This document shows positions 32,498 through 40,621 of a DNA stretch of 64,000 bases, one piece after another. Every line of letters begins with the position of its first letter. The stretch's first letter is position 1. Position numbers and translations under genes: made by a program. Source of the stretch: Bacillota bacterium (GTDB lineage: Bacteria; Bacillota; Clostridia; Christensenellales; CAG-138); assembly GCA_023390655.1 (NCBI GenBank), contig JAEWCL010000023.1:62001-126000 (forward strand), read 5' to 3'. The notes under the pieces are model-generated. The model made no database searches. It was not told the origin of the DNA and was given only the letters and a program-made list of their open reading frames with translations.

Positions 32498-34207
32498 ATG
32501 CTGTTGACGATTGACAACCATACAATAGAAGCAACCGCCGGCGAAACGCTGCTTTCCCTCATCGCCCGCGCCGGATTGCAAGATGATGATATGCTTTATA
32601 AGCCGCTCGCCGCACAGATTGGCGGGGAGATCTTCCACCTCAATTATGTGCCCCTTCGTATGAAGGACGGCGTCATCACGCCGCGCACCGCCGTACAGAA
32701 CGCAGGCGGCGCCATCACGCTGCTGCGGCATGGCGATACCATGGGCAGGCGCGTCTATGAGCGCACGCTGCTGTTTGTGTTCATTCTCGCTGTGCGCAAA
32801 AAATTCCCCGGTGCGCGCGTGCTCGTGCAATACGCACTGGGCGAGGGCTTGTATGTGCAGCTTGAAAAAAGCCCGGCGCTCTCAAAAGCGGATACGGAAC
32901 TATTAAAGGAAGAGTGCGCGCGCATCATTGCGGCGGACCTGCCGCTTGAGCGTGAGCGGCTTGATATAGCGGATGCCGTCTCGTTTTTCAGCGACGACGG
33001 GCAGATCGATAAAGTGCGCCTGCTGCAGTGGCGCAAGTTCAGCTACTTTGACGTATACCGCCAAAGCGGCTACATGGATTATTTCTATGGGGAGATGGCC
33101 CCTTCCACCGCCTATGCAAGGGTGTTCGACCTTGCCTTTTTGCACCCCGGGCTTGTGCTTTTACTGCCGGACCATGAGAACCCCAATACCCCCTCCCAAT
33201 ATGTGCACAGTCCCCAGTTGTTTGCCGTATTTGCCCAGAGCGACGAATGGGGGAGGCTTTTGCACTGTGCCAATGTTGCGGATTTAAATGATATGGTGGC
33301 AAACCACAGCATCCGCGAGCTGGTGCGCGTCAGCGAAGCCCTGCACGAAAAAAGCTACGCCACGCTCGCCGACCGCATCGTGGAGCGCGGGGCGCGCGCG
33401 GTGCTACTTGCGGGCCCGTCCTCTTCCGGAAAGACGACGAGCGCGAACCGCCTCTATACCCAGCTGCGCGTGCTCGGGAAGAGCCCCATTTTGCTGTCGC
33501 TTGACGATTATTACATTGACCGCGACCGCGTGCCGCGCGATGAATTCGGCGAAATCGACCTGGAGCACATCAACACCATCGACACCGCGCAGTTCCGCAA
33601 GGACCTGGAACTCCTGCTTGCGGGCGAGCCCGTGGAAATCCCAAGGTTTGATTTTAAGCAGGGCCGCCGCGCGTCAAAAGGACATCTGCTGCATGTGGGG
33701 CCGGACGAACCGCTGATTATTGAGGGCATCCACGGCCTCAACCCGGCACTTCTTTCCGCCTCCATCCCGATGGCGAGCATATTCCGCGTGTATGTCAGCG
33801 CCCTTACCACGCTGAACCTGGACGACCACAACCGCATCCGCACCACCGATATGCGCCTGTTACGGCGCATGGTGCGCGATTATGAAACGCGCGGCGCAAG
33901 CGTGGAAAAAACACTTTCCATGTGGCCGAGCGTGCGGCGCGGGGAGGACCGGTGGATTTTCCCTTATCAGGAGCAGGCGGACGCGTTCTTTAACACCGCG
34001 CTTGTGTATGAACCGGCGGTATTAAAAAAGCACATCTTCCCGCTGCTCAAGGCCGTGCCGGAGGAAAGCCCCTATTTCTGCATGGCGCGCGATCTTGTGA
34101 AATTCCTCAACTATTTTGCGGACGCGGAAATTGAGGATGAAATCCCGCCCACCTCCATACTCCGCGAGTTTATCGGCGGGAACGCGTTTTACAGGACGTT
34201 TGATTGA
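32498..34207 (+). CDS. Nucleoside kinase with TGS/ThrRS-like N-terminal region
   Basis: The 569-residue protein joins an N-terminal TGS-like domain (1-60) and a segment resembling the second additional domain of threonyl-tRNA synthetase (about 60-260) to a C-terminal uridine-kinase-like P-loop domain. Walker A is 'GPSSSGKTTSANRL' near 305; 'ILLSLDDYYIDRD' and 'LIIEGIHGLNP' are typical uridine kinase motifs. Such fusions are widespread in Clostridia but their physiological substrate is not settled; the RNA-binding-like N-terminus suggests regulation. ATG 32498 has GGAGG nine bases upstream. The longer ORF from 32312 lacks a site. It diverges from nfnAB. Confidence 0.85.
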   Translation: MLLTIDNHTIEATAGETLLSLIARAGLQDDDMLYKPLAAQIGGEIFHLNYVPLRMKDGVITPRTAVQNAGGAITLLRHGDTMGRRVYERTLLFVFILAVRKKFPGARVLVQYALGEGLYVQLEKSPALSKADTELLKEECARIIAADLPLERERLDIADAVSFFSDDGQIDKVRLLQWRKFSYFDVYRQSGYMDYFYGEMAPSTAYARVFDLAFLHPGLVLLLPDHENPNTPSQYVHSPQLFAVFAQSDEWGRLLHCANVADLNDMVANHSIRELVRVSEALHEKSYATLADRIVERGARAVLLAGPSSSGKTTSANRLYTQLRVLGKSPILLSLDDYYIDRDRVPRDEFGEIDLEHINTIDTAQFRKDLELLLAGEPVEIPRFDFKQGRRASKGHLLHVGPDEPLIIEGIHGLNPALLSASIPMASIFRVYVSALTTLNLDDHNRIRTTDMRLLRRMVRDYETRGASVEKTLSMWPSVRRGEDRWIFPYQEQADAFFNTALVYEPAVLKKHIFPLLKAVPEESPYFCMARDLVKFLNYFADAEIEDEIPPTSILREFIGGNAFYRTFD

Positions 34208-34222
34208 GGCACGAAATTGCAC

Positions 34223-34251
34223 AAAGGCCGCATCCATAGGATGCGGCCTTT
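34223..34251. terminator. Bidirectional terminator
   Basis: A perfect 13-bp stem (AAAGGCCGCATCC and complement) with loop ATA lies between the convergent kinase and DUF2179 genes, with TTTTCC on the plus side and TTTGTGC on the minus side. Confidence 0.92.
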
Positions 34252-34266
34252 TCCTTGCCATTTCCC

Positions 34267-34881
34267 TTACTTTGTCTTCCGCAACGCATTCCGGAACGGA
34301 TGGCTGATGTGGCGTGTAGACGCGCTGCGCAAATACCCGCCCTTTTGCACCTTGACGTCCGTGACGGTAATGACGGCTTTGTCACACAATTTCGAAATCA
34401 TATCCAGCGCCTCATGCAGGTGCTTGCGCTGGATCATCATCAGCAGCATATAGCGGGATTCGTCCTCAATGCCGTGCACATCCATGGTGGTGATGCCAAA
34501 GCCCTTTTCGCGCAGCGTCGCGCTCAGGTTGTGGGCGGACGCAAGATCCGGCACCACTATCTGGATCGAAGAAAGGCCGAACGCCAGCTTTTCGTCAAGC
34601 CACGAGCCTAAGAAATTGCCCAGCCCGAACGCACCCGCGTACACCACAATCTTGAGCGGATCGGACTGGAAGCCGGAAAGCACGGTGCTTGTGATAATCA
34701 GCCACATGGTGATTTCAATCACCGCCAGAAGGCTGCCCAGCGAGCGGATGCCGCGGTTGATGAGCACGATGCGCAGCGTGCTTGTTGTGACCTCAAGCAT
34801 CTTGCCGAGAAAGATGAATACATAGACCCAGATACTCTGTGTTTGTGAAAACGCGGTCAATGCGTTAAAAAACTGTTCCAT
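34267..34881 (-). CDS. Membrane protein with DUF5698/DUF2179-like domains
   Basis: A 204-residue protein with three N-terminal transmembrane helices (about 18-105, including 'GKMLEVTTSTLRIVLINRGIR') and a cytoplasmic C-terminal domain with the DUF2179 pattern 'LREKGFGITTMDVHGIEDESRYMLLMMIQRKHL'. This matches UPF0316-type proteins of Firmicutes, whose function is unknown; the C-terminal domain resembles small-ligand sensor domains. ATG 34881 has GGAGG ten bases upstream, and the longer ORF from 35082 has no comparable site. Confidence 0.82.
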   Translation of the reverse strand: MEQFFNALTAFSQTQSIWVYVFIFLGKMLEVTTSTLRIVLINRGIRSLGSLLAVIEITMWLIITSTVLSGFQSDPLKIVVYAGAFGLGNFLGSWLDEKLAFGLSSIQIVVPDLASAHNLSATLREKGFGITTMDVHGIEDESRYMLLMMIQRKHLHEALDMISKLCDKAVITVTDVKVQKGGYLRSASTRHISHPFRNALRKTK

Positions 34882-34965
34882 ACCCCATTGCCCTCCATTT
34901 TTTTCAGGCGTTTGGGGCAAAAATAAGCCTAAATCCAAACGCCGTTGTTCAGATAGACGATGAAG

Positions 34966-34994
34966 ATTATATCCACAAGCCGGCGGAAAGTAAA
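34966..34994 (-). promoter_or_regulatory. Promoter of the DUF2179 membrane protein gene
   Basis: On the minus strand TTTACT (34994-34989), a 17-bp spacer and a perfect TATAAT (34971-34966). Confidence 0.55.
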
Positions 34995-35127
34995 GCAAAT
35001 TCTTTGTGAATGCAATGCACTTGCCGCAGTCTGTTGTTTTTCGCACAGAGCACAAAGGTTTCTCCTGTATTTTGCCCCGCAAAATGGTACAATAGTGGAA
35101 AGAACACGCAGGTAAGGAGAATACAGC

Positions 35128-36525
35128 ATGGCATTTTTCTCTTCCATCAGCAAGGGGCAGCAGGAGCGGCTCGTTGCTTTTATTGACGCAACGCTAGAGC
35201 GGCAGGTAGAAGACCTGCAGGCGCTCATCCGCATTCCAAGCGTAAAAACCGCACCCGAAGGCAATTTCCCCTTTGGCGCGCCCATACAGGAGGCGCTTGA
35301 CGCCGCCCTTAAGCTTGGCGAAGCATTGGGCTTCCCCGGCGGTCGCGATCTTGAAGGGTATGCCGGCATCATCGAGACCGGTTCGGGCGAAGAGATGCTG
35401 GGCATTTTAGCGCATCTTGACGTGGTACCCGCGGGCGAAGGCTGGTCCTGCCCGCCCTTTGGCGCACAAGTGCGCGACGGACGCGTATACGGGCGCGGCG
35501 CGATCGACGACAAGGGCCCGACTGTCAGCACACTGTACGCGCTTGCCGCCATACGTAATGCCGGTATCCCGCTCAACAAACGCGTGCGTGTCATCCTCGG
35601 CTGCGATGAAGAAAGCGGCTGGGCCTGCATGGACCGCTATAAGAAGACGGAAGAGCTCCCCACCATGGCCTTCTCGCCGGATGGAGAGTACCCGCTTGTG
35701 TATTCTGAAAAGGCCATTATGCAGGCGACCTTCAAAAAGAGGCCGGCGCACCGGACCGCTATTTCAATTTCCGCGGGCGAGCGCGCAAACGTCGTTCCCG
35801 GCACCGCCGAAGCGGTAGTTCCCAAGAGCGCCGGTGTCCCCGGCCTGCTGGCGGAGGGTGGATTCTCCCTTGCCGCAACGAATGTGCCGGAAGGAACAAG
35901 GCTGACTGTGACCGGCCTTGGCGCGCATGCCTCCACGCCGGAAAACGGCCGCAACGCGCTATTATACCTGCTGCGCGTACTGCACGCGCTTCCACTGCCG
36001 GAAGAAGACGCGGCGCTCATTGCCCACCTTGCCGATACGCTCAAAATGGATACGCACGGCGAGACGCTCGGTCTGGATACCACGGACGACAGCGGGCGGC
36101 TCACGCTCAATGTCGGCGTGTGCAAGTGGAATCGCGAGGAAATCTCCCTCACATTCGATGCGCGTTGCCCCCACAGCCTGCCTGCGGAGCAGGTGCGCGC
36201 CCGGTTGGAAGAAGCACTTGCGCCTGTCGGATTTGCACTGGACGGCGCAAGAATCCAGCCCGGCCTGCTTGTCCCCCGGGAAAGCGAACTTGTACAGAAG
36301 CTGATGGGCGTCTACCGCGCGCAGACCGGGGACACCGTGCGCGAGCCGCTCGCCATCGGCGGCGGCACCTACGCGCGCGCCATGCCCAACGCCGTTGCCT
36401 TTGGCTGCGAGTGGCCGGGCGATCCTATGGTGGCGCATATGCCGGATGAATATCTCTCCATCGACGATCTCCGGCGCAACACGCTGATGATCGCGGACGC
36501 CATCCTGGCGCTTGCGGCGGAATAA
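35128..36525 (+). CDS. pepV: Dipeptidase PepV (M20 metallopeptidase)
   Basis: The 465-residue cytoplasmic enzyme cleaves dipeptides with a two-zinc centre. Metal ligands are visible in 'LAHLDVVPAGEGW' (His near 93), 'GRGAIDDKGPTVS' (Asp near 126) and 'CDEESGW' (the Glu pair, base and ligand), with 'AFSPDGEYPLVY' typical of PepV and a C-terminal 'IGGGTYARAMPNAVAFG'. A lid/dimer domain occupies the middle. ATG 35128 has AAGGAG eight bases upstream. TACAAT at 35088-35093 is a likely -10 box. The next gene follows within 21 bases. Confidence 0.93.
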   Translation: MAFFSSISKGQQERLVAFIDATLERQVEDLQALIRIPSVKTAPEGNFPFGAPIQEALDAALKLGEALGFPGGRDLEGYAGIIETGSGEEMLGILAHLDVVPAGEGWSCPPFGAQVRDGRVYGRGAIDDKGPTVSTLYALAAIRNAGIPLNKRVRVILGCDEESGWACMDRYKKTEELPTMAFSPDGEYPLVYSEKAIMQATFKKRPAHRTAISISAGERANVVPGTAEAVVPKSAGVPGLLAEGGFSLAATNVPEGTRLTVTGLGAHASTPENGRNALLYLLRVLHALPLPEEDAALIAHLADTLKMDTHGETLGLDTTDDSGRLTLNVGVCKWNREEISLTFDARCPHSLPAEQVRARLEEALAPVGFALDGARIQPGLLVPRESELVQKLMGVYRAQTGDTVREPLAIGGGTYARAMPNAVAFGCEWPGDPMVAHMPDEYLSIDDLRRNTLMIADAILALAAE

Positions 36526-36545
36526 GCACTTTCGGGAGGCGCTGG

Positions 36546-37061
36546 TTGAGCCCGCTTGCAATTACGCTAAGCATGACCGCATTGAATGTCGTCTTTTGGA
36601 CGGCCTTCAATTTTGGTATCGCCTTTCTTGTACGTTGTCTGCCCAAGCGCCTGTTCTCCTGTAACCGGGCGTTTTACCGCGAGTTTCGTTTTGAGAAGCG
36701 CCTGTACCGCATACTGCGGGTAAACCGATGGAAAGACCATCTGCCCGAGGCGGGCGGGCTTGCGGGATTTTCCAAACGCAGCCTTGCAGGCGAGCTTACA
36801 CTGCCGTATGTGGAAACATTTTTGATGGAAACCTGTATTGCGGAGGTGGGGCATCTTTGCATCGGCGTGCTTGGGTTTTGCTCGGTCGGGTTTTCTTGGC
36901 TGCTGCCCGACCCTTACCCGTATATCCCTCTGTTTTTGGGCTTTGCCGCGCTGGATCTTCTGATCCAGCTGTTGTTTGTGATCATCCAGCGCTATAACCG
37001 CCCGCGCCTGATGCGGCTTCGTTCCCTGCTTATGGCGCGAGACGCCGGAATGGCACAATAA
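36546..37061 (+). CDS. CrtO-family (glycosyl-diaponeurosporenoate acyltransferase-like) membrane protein
   Basis: The 171-residue protein has three or four transmembrane helices. Its core 'RLYRILRVNRWKDHLPEAG', 'FLMETCIAEVGHL' and the closing 'VIIQRYNRPRLMRL' match the family that includes staphyloxanthin acyltransferase CrtO. No carotenoid genes lie nearby, so it more likely acylates or modifies another lipid. The start is TTG 36546 with GGGAGG six bases upstream. It follows pepV closely and shares its transcript, then a strong terminator. Confidence 0.7.
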   Translation: MSPLAITLSMTALNVVFWTAFNFGIAFLVRCLPKRLFSCNRAFYREFRFEKRLYRILRVNRWKDHLPEAGGLAGFSKRSLAGELTLPYVETFLMETCIAEVGHLCIGVLGFCSVGFSWLLPDPYPYIPLFLGFAALDLLIQLLFVIIQRYNRPRLMRLRSLLMARDAGMAQ

Positions 37062-37080
37062 AACCAGTTTCAAAAAATAT

Positions 37081-37107
37081 AAAGCGGCCGGTACAACCGG
37101 CCGCTTT
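37081..37107. terminator. Bidirectional terminator
   Basis: A perfect 12-bp stem (AAAGCGGCCGGT and complement) with loop ACA separates the CrtO-like gene from the broken phosphatase on the opposite strand. Confidence 0.92.
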
Positions 37108-37121
37108 TCCGATCCGTTTGG

Positions 37122-37729
37122 TTACATCCCGGCTAGATGCGCATGGTCGCTGAACGTGTGCAGGTAGGATTCCTGTTTCACGATAGTAATAAAGCGATTC
37201 TCCAAAGGCATGCCAAGGCTAAGCCGCCTTGCCTGCGGTATCTGGAATAATCCGCATACAAGCGAACGGATTACGCCCCCATGGCAAACAACCGCAATGC
37301 GTTCGTTGCTGCTGTTGAGCGGCTCCTGCGCCAATGCGCCGCAGCGGTTCCATACGTCCGCACCGCTTTCCCCATTGGGATAGGGAATGTCCTCCTCATG
37401 CAGCTTCCACTTTGCAAAAGTGTTCCGGGAAACCGTCCCAGGAAGTTTTCAATACGTCGCCCATATCGATTTCCCGCAGGCACTTATCCACAATATGCAC
37501 TCCAGGCTCAAATAAGTGCATGGGGCAGGTGTTCCCCTGTCTGCACGGCGCGCGTAAGATCCACTTGTATATACAGCGTCAAACTGTGTTTCACACAGGC
37601 GCACGGCCAGACGCCGCGCCTGCAGATGCCCTTTTGGCGTCAATGGCTGATCCATGCAGTTTTTTTCGGCATTAAATACTCCATTGCTGCTTTGTGGGTC
37701 TGCCCATGCCGGATCAGGTGCAACTCCAT
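37122..37729 (-). pseudogene. Histidine phosphatase (phosphoglycerate-mutase family) broken by four frameshifts
   Basis: Starting at ATG 37729 with GGAGG five bases upstream, the frame reads MELHLIRHGQTH, the family's catalytic RHG motif. It then breaks at an A7 run (37660-37666), where one base appears missing. Continuing with frame changes near 37561 (one extra base), 37510-37513 (one extra) and 37416-37419 (one extra) restores a full protein of about 200 residues. That protein includes 'DLTRAVQTGEHL' and the second catalytic His in 'VVCHGGVIRSLVCGLF'. All four changes are single-base indels at short homopolymer runs. The gene is probably dead, unless the underlying sequence has local errors. 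Confidence 0.8.
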
Positions 37730-37751
37730 CGTTTCCTCCAAAAAGAAAAGA

Positions 37752-37774
37752 GGCGCAAAGCGTTGCTTTGCGCC
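37752..37774 (-). terminator. Terminator of the DUF4870-like gene
   Basis: A perfect 10-bp stem GGCGCAAAGC (37752-37761) and complement (37765-37774) with a three-base loop is followed on the minus strand by TCTTTTCTTTTTGG. It lies 12 bases past the stop at 37786. Confidence 0.9.
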
Positions 37775-37785
37775 AACTGTCAATG

Positions 37786-38340
37786 TTACAGCTTGATGAT
37801 ATTGATGTTGCCGATTACGGGCAGCGGCTTCATTTCGCCTTTACAGACATTGACGATGCCTAAGATCATCACCACAAAGAAGAAAATGCCGCCCAAGGAT
37901 AAAAGTCCGCCGATCGCCGCACCCAGCCCAAAGCTGATGGCAGTAAAAATTGCAGTAAGAATGCCTGATACAATGGAATACCCAATGGAGAACAGCAGCA
38001 CATTAAGCCCCTGCCCCGCGTGGAAGCGCGCGAATTTGGAATCCTTATACGCGACCAACGGCACAAAGAACAGGATGCCGTAGTACGCCAGCACGCTCAC
38101 AGCGCCTACGCCCAAAGAGCGCGCATCGCCATCGGGCGCATAGGTGCGCTCCGGCTGCTGGTAAGCCTGGTAGCTGGACTGCTGGTAGGCCTGGTATGCG
38201 GATTGCTGATTGCCGGGCTGCTGCTGCACCGTAGGCTGCTGTGCGCCCGCGTCCTGTGCGGGCGTAACCTGTGTGCCGCAATTGTAGCAGAACCTGGATT
38301 CTCCCTTATTCTCCGCGCCGCACTGTGCACAAAATGGCAT
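37786..38340 (-). CDS. Zinc-ribbon membrane protein, DUF4870-like
   Basis: The 184-residue protein opens with a zinc ribbon (Cys4, Cys7, Cys18, Cys21 in 'FCAQCG' and 'FCYNCG'), continues through a Gln/Tyr-rich low-complexity linker of 'QAYQQSSYQAYQQ' type, and ends with a DUF4870-like domain. The domain contains 'FARFHAGQGLNVLLFSI' and three hydrophobic helices. Function is not known. ATG 38340 has GGGAGG eight bases upstream. It follows another zinc-ribbon membrane protein on the same strand after 67 bases, so the two probably form an operon. Confidence 0.82.
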   Translation of the reverse strand: MPFCAQCGAENKGESRFCYNCGTQVTPAQDAGAQQPTVQQQPGNQQSAYQAYQQSSYQAYQQPERTYAPDGDARSLGVGAVSVLAYYGILFFVPLVAYKDSKFARFHAGQGLNVLLFSIGYSIVSGILTAIFTAISFGLGAAIGGLLSLGGIFFFVVMILGIVNVCKGEMKPLPVIGNINIIKL

Positions 38341-38407
38341 AACAACTACCTCCCAATATAATAAAATAATTTCAGGGCGCTATGCCCATTTTACTTGAAT
38401 CATCCGG

Positions 38408-39061
38408 CTACAGCAGCGTGAACAGGCCGCCTTTGCCCTGGAAGTTCTGGTTAAAAAAGTCGTCTGAAAATTCGCCGGGCCAGTTGTCGAAGCTGTCAAA
38501 GCCCTCATCAAATCCTCTTCTGAATTCAGAACGGAATTCCGGCGCCCAATACCGCGCAGTAGAAAATACCATAGTGCCAACCAGCACGCTGACCAGAATG
38601 CCGATCACAAGGCCGATGGCCGTGATAATCAGCATGGCGCGGGAGAGATTGCGGCGGTTAGGATTTTCCGTTCCGCCAAAAGCCCATACGAGCATCAGGA
38701 TAAAGCCCGCGAGGGGGATCATCATCAACAGCAGCGTACCCACAAACTGGCCGGTGCTCATCACCCCGCTCTGGGGTTGCGGCGGACGCTGCGGCACATG
38801 CTGGTTGGATACGTACCCCGGCTGCGCATACGAGGACTGATAGCCCTGCTGCCCGCCTGCCGGCGCTCCATACTGTGTATTCGTCTGCGCCGTCTTCGCG
38901 TAATCCGGCTGCGTGTAGCTTGGCTGTGTGTATTTTGGCGCTTCCGCCTGGGGCACAGATTCTGTATTCATCTGCTCGGGCGCATTCTCCTGCGCGCCGC
39001 AATTGGTACAGAAACGGCTGCCCTCGGGCAGCTCCGCGCCGCACTGTTTGCAAAATGCCAT
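38408..39061 (-). CDS. Zinc-ribbon membrane protein with Tyr/Gln/Pro-rich linker
   Basis: A 217-residue protein built like the next gene: an N-terminal zinc ribbon ('FCKQCGAELPEGSRFCTNCGA', Cys4/7 and Cys18/21), a disordered Tyr/Gln/Pro-rich linker (25-115), and two transmembrane helices ('GTLLLMMIPLAGFILMLVWAF' and 'IITAIGLVIGILVSVLVGT'). A C-terminal acidic and phenylalanine-rich tail follows. I do not recognise a functional family. ATG 39061 starts the zinc ribbon; an ATG four codons upstream overlaps the AAAGGA site. Confidence 0.75.
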   Translation of the reverse strand: MAFCKQCGAELPEGSRFCTNCGAQENAPEQMNTESVPQAEAPKYTQPSYTQPDYAKTAQTNTQYGAPAGGQQGYQSSYAQPGYVSNQHVPQRPPQPQSGVMSTGQFVGTLLLMMIPLAGFILMLVWAFGGTENPNRRNLSRAMLIITAIGLVIGILVSVLVGTMVFSTARYWAPEFRSEFRRGFDEGFDSFDNWPGEFSDDFFNQNFQGKGGLFTLL

Positions 39062-39212
39062 CTCTTTTCCCATCCTTTCCTGTGGCAGTTCCTTCACAAT
39101 ACTACAAACTCCAGACATGCATGCATCGTCACGGCAATTCGTTTTTTCGGCAAAGCCGGGTGCACAACTGACAAGCAATATCTGGCTGAAGGATACTAGT
39201 ATTATGACACAA

Positions 39213-39246
39213 ACGGTATGGATTTGTATACCGAAATCCATACCGT
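39213..39246 (-). terminator. Inverted repeat after murA
   Basis: A perfect 13-bp inverted repeat ACGGTATGGATTT (39213-39225) and complement (39234-39246) with an eight-base loop lies 35 bases past the murA stop. It has lower GC than the other terminators and only TTTGTG after it on the minus strand, so an operator role is also possible. Confidence 0.55.
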
Positions 39247-39281
39247 TCCTCTTATTTTATAGGGAGCTGGCGCTTCTTTGT

Positions 39282-40556
39282 TCAGCCGCCGCAGCTGCGC
39301 CTGATATCCGCGCCAAGCTTTGTGAACTTCTGCTCCAGGTATTCGTATCCGCGGTCAATGAACTCAATGTTATGCACGGTGGAGGCGCCCTTTGCGGTCA
39401 GCGCCGCAACGATAAGCGCGGCCCCGGCGCGAAGATCGGATGCGTACAAAGGCGCTCCCGTCAGCCGTTCCACCCCTTCCACCATGGCCGTACGGCCATT
39501 GAGGTGGATATTTGCACCCATGCGCAGCAGTTCGCCGACATGGTTGAAGCGTTCCTCAAAAATGTTCTCCATAATAAAGCTGTTGCCTTCCGCACGCGCG
39601 AGGTAGGCCATCATCGGCTGCTGGAGGTCCGTGGGGAACCCGGGATAGGGCAGGGTTTTGATATTGACGGCGCGCGCCCTTCCGTTGCCCTTGACCTGCA
39701 GGAAAAATTCCCGCCCGTCGTCCCCTTCAATAACGCTTGCGCCGCTTTCCATCAGCTTGGCGGAAATCGCCTCCAAGTGGGTGGGAATGACGTTCTTGAT
39801 AATCACATCCCCGCCGCAGGCCGCGGCGGCGATCATGAATGTGCCTGCCTCGATCTGATCGGGAATAATGGCATAATTGCAGCCGTGCATTTTCGGCACG
39901 CCCGTGATACGGATGACGTCCGTACCCGCGCCCTTGACGCGCGCGCCCATCATGTTGAGGAAGTTTGCGACATCCACGACATGCGGTTCCTTTGCGGCGT
40001 TTGCAAGCACCGTCTGCCCTTCCGCCATGACGGCGGCAAGCATGACGTTGATGGTTGCGCCCACGCTGACAACGTCAAAATACACCTCTGCGCCCCGAAG
40101 CTTAGCCGCCCGCGCTTTTACGAGGCCATCCTCCAGCACGACCTCCGCGCCAAGCGCGCGCATGCCCTTGATGTGCTGGTCGATCGGCCTGGGGCCGATC
40201 ACGCAGCCGCCGGGCAGCGAAAGCTCCGCGTGGCCGTAACGGCCCAACAGCGCGCCAAGCAGGTAATAGGACGCGCGCAGGGAGCTTACCATATCGAACG
40301 TGACGGAATAGCTGTTGATGTGGGAGGGGTCGATGCGCATGCAGCCACCGGGCGCAAACGTCACATCCGCCCCGATGTTCAATAAAATCTCCTTGAGGAT
40401 ATTGACGTCCTCAATAAACGGCAGATTTTCAAGCGTGCAGGGCTCCCCCGCAAGAATTGCGGCGGGCACGATCGCCACGGCGGCGTTTTTCGCGCCGCTG
40501 ACGGTGACGGTCCCCGTAAGCGGGTTACCGCCCCGTATAGTATACCATTGCTTCAT
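39282..40556 (-). CDS. murA: UDP-N-acetylglucosamine 1-carboxyvinyltransferase
   Basis: MurA transfers enolpyruvate from PEP to UDP-GlcNAc, the first committed step of peptidoglycan synthesis and the fosfomycin target. The 424-residue protein has Lys23 (SGAKNAA), catalytic Cys118 in 'LPGGCVIGPRPID', so it should be fosfomycin-sensitive at that position, and 'PDQIEAGTFMIAAAACGG' typical of the family. ATG 40556 is chosen by homology to the usual N-terminus; the nearest AAAGGAG is 15 bases upstream, which is long. It follows the CorA-like gene after 65 bases. Confidence 0.95.
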   Translation of the reverse strand: MKQWYTIRGGNPLTGTVTVSGAKNAAVAIVPAAILAGEPCTLENLPFIEDVNILKEILLNIGADVTFAPGGCMRIDPSHINSYSVTFDMVSSLRASYYLLGALLGRYGHAELSLPGGCVIGPRPIDQHIKGMRALGAEVVLEDGLVKARAAKLRGAEVYFDVVSVGATINVMLAAVMAEGQTVLANAAKEPHVVDVANFLNMMGARVKGAGTDVIRITGVPKMHGCNYAIIPDQIEAGTFMIAAAACGGDVIIKNVIPTHLEAISAKLMESGASVIEGDDGREFFLQVKGNGRARAVNIKTLPYPGFPTDLQQPMMAYLARAEGNSFIMENIFEERFNHVGELLRMGANIHLNGRTAMVEGVERLTGAPLYASDLRAGAALIVAALTAKGASTVHNIEFIDRGYEYLEQKFTKLGADIRRSCGG

Positions 40557-40621
40557 AATCAGACGAACTGTCTCCTTTACGCAGATAGAAGGCGGACCGG
40601 AAGGCCCGCCGCAAGGCCGGC

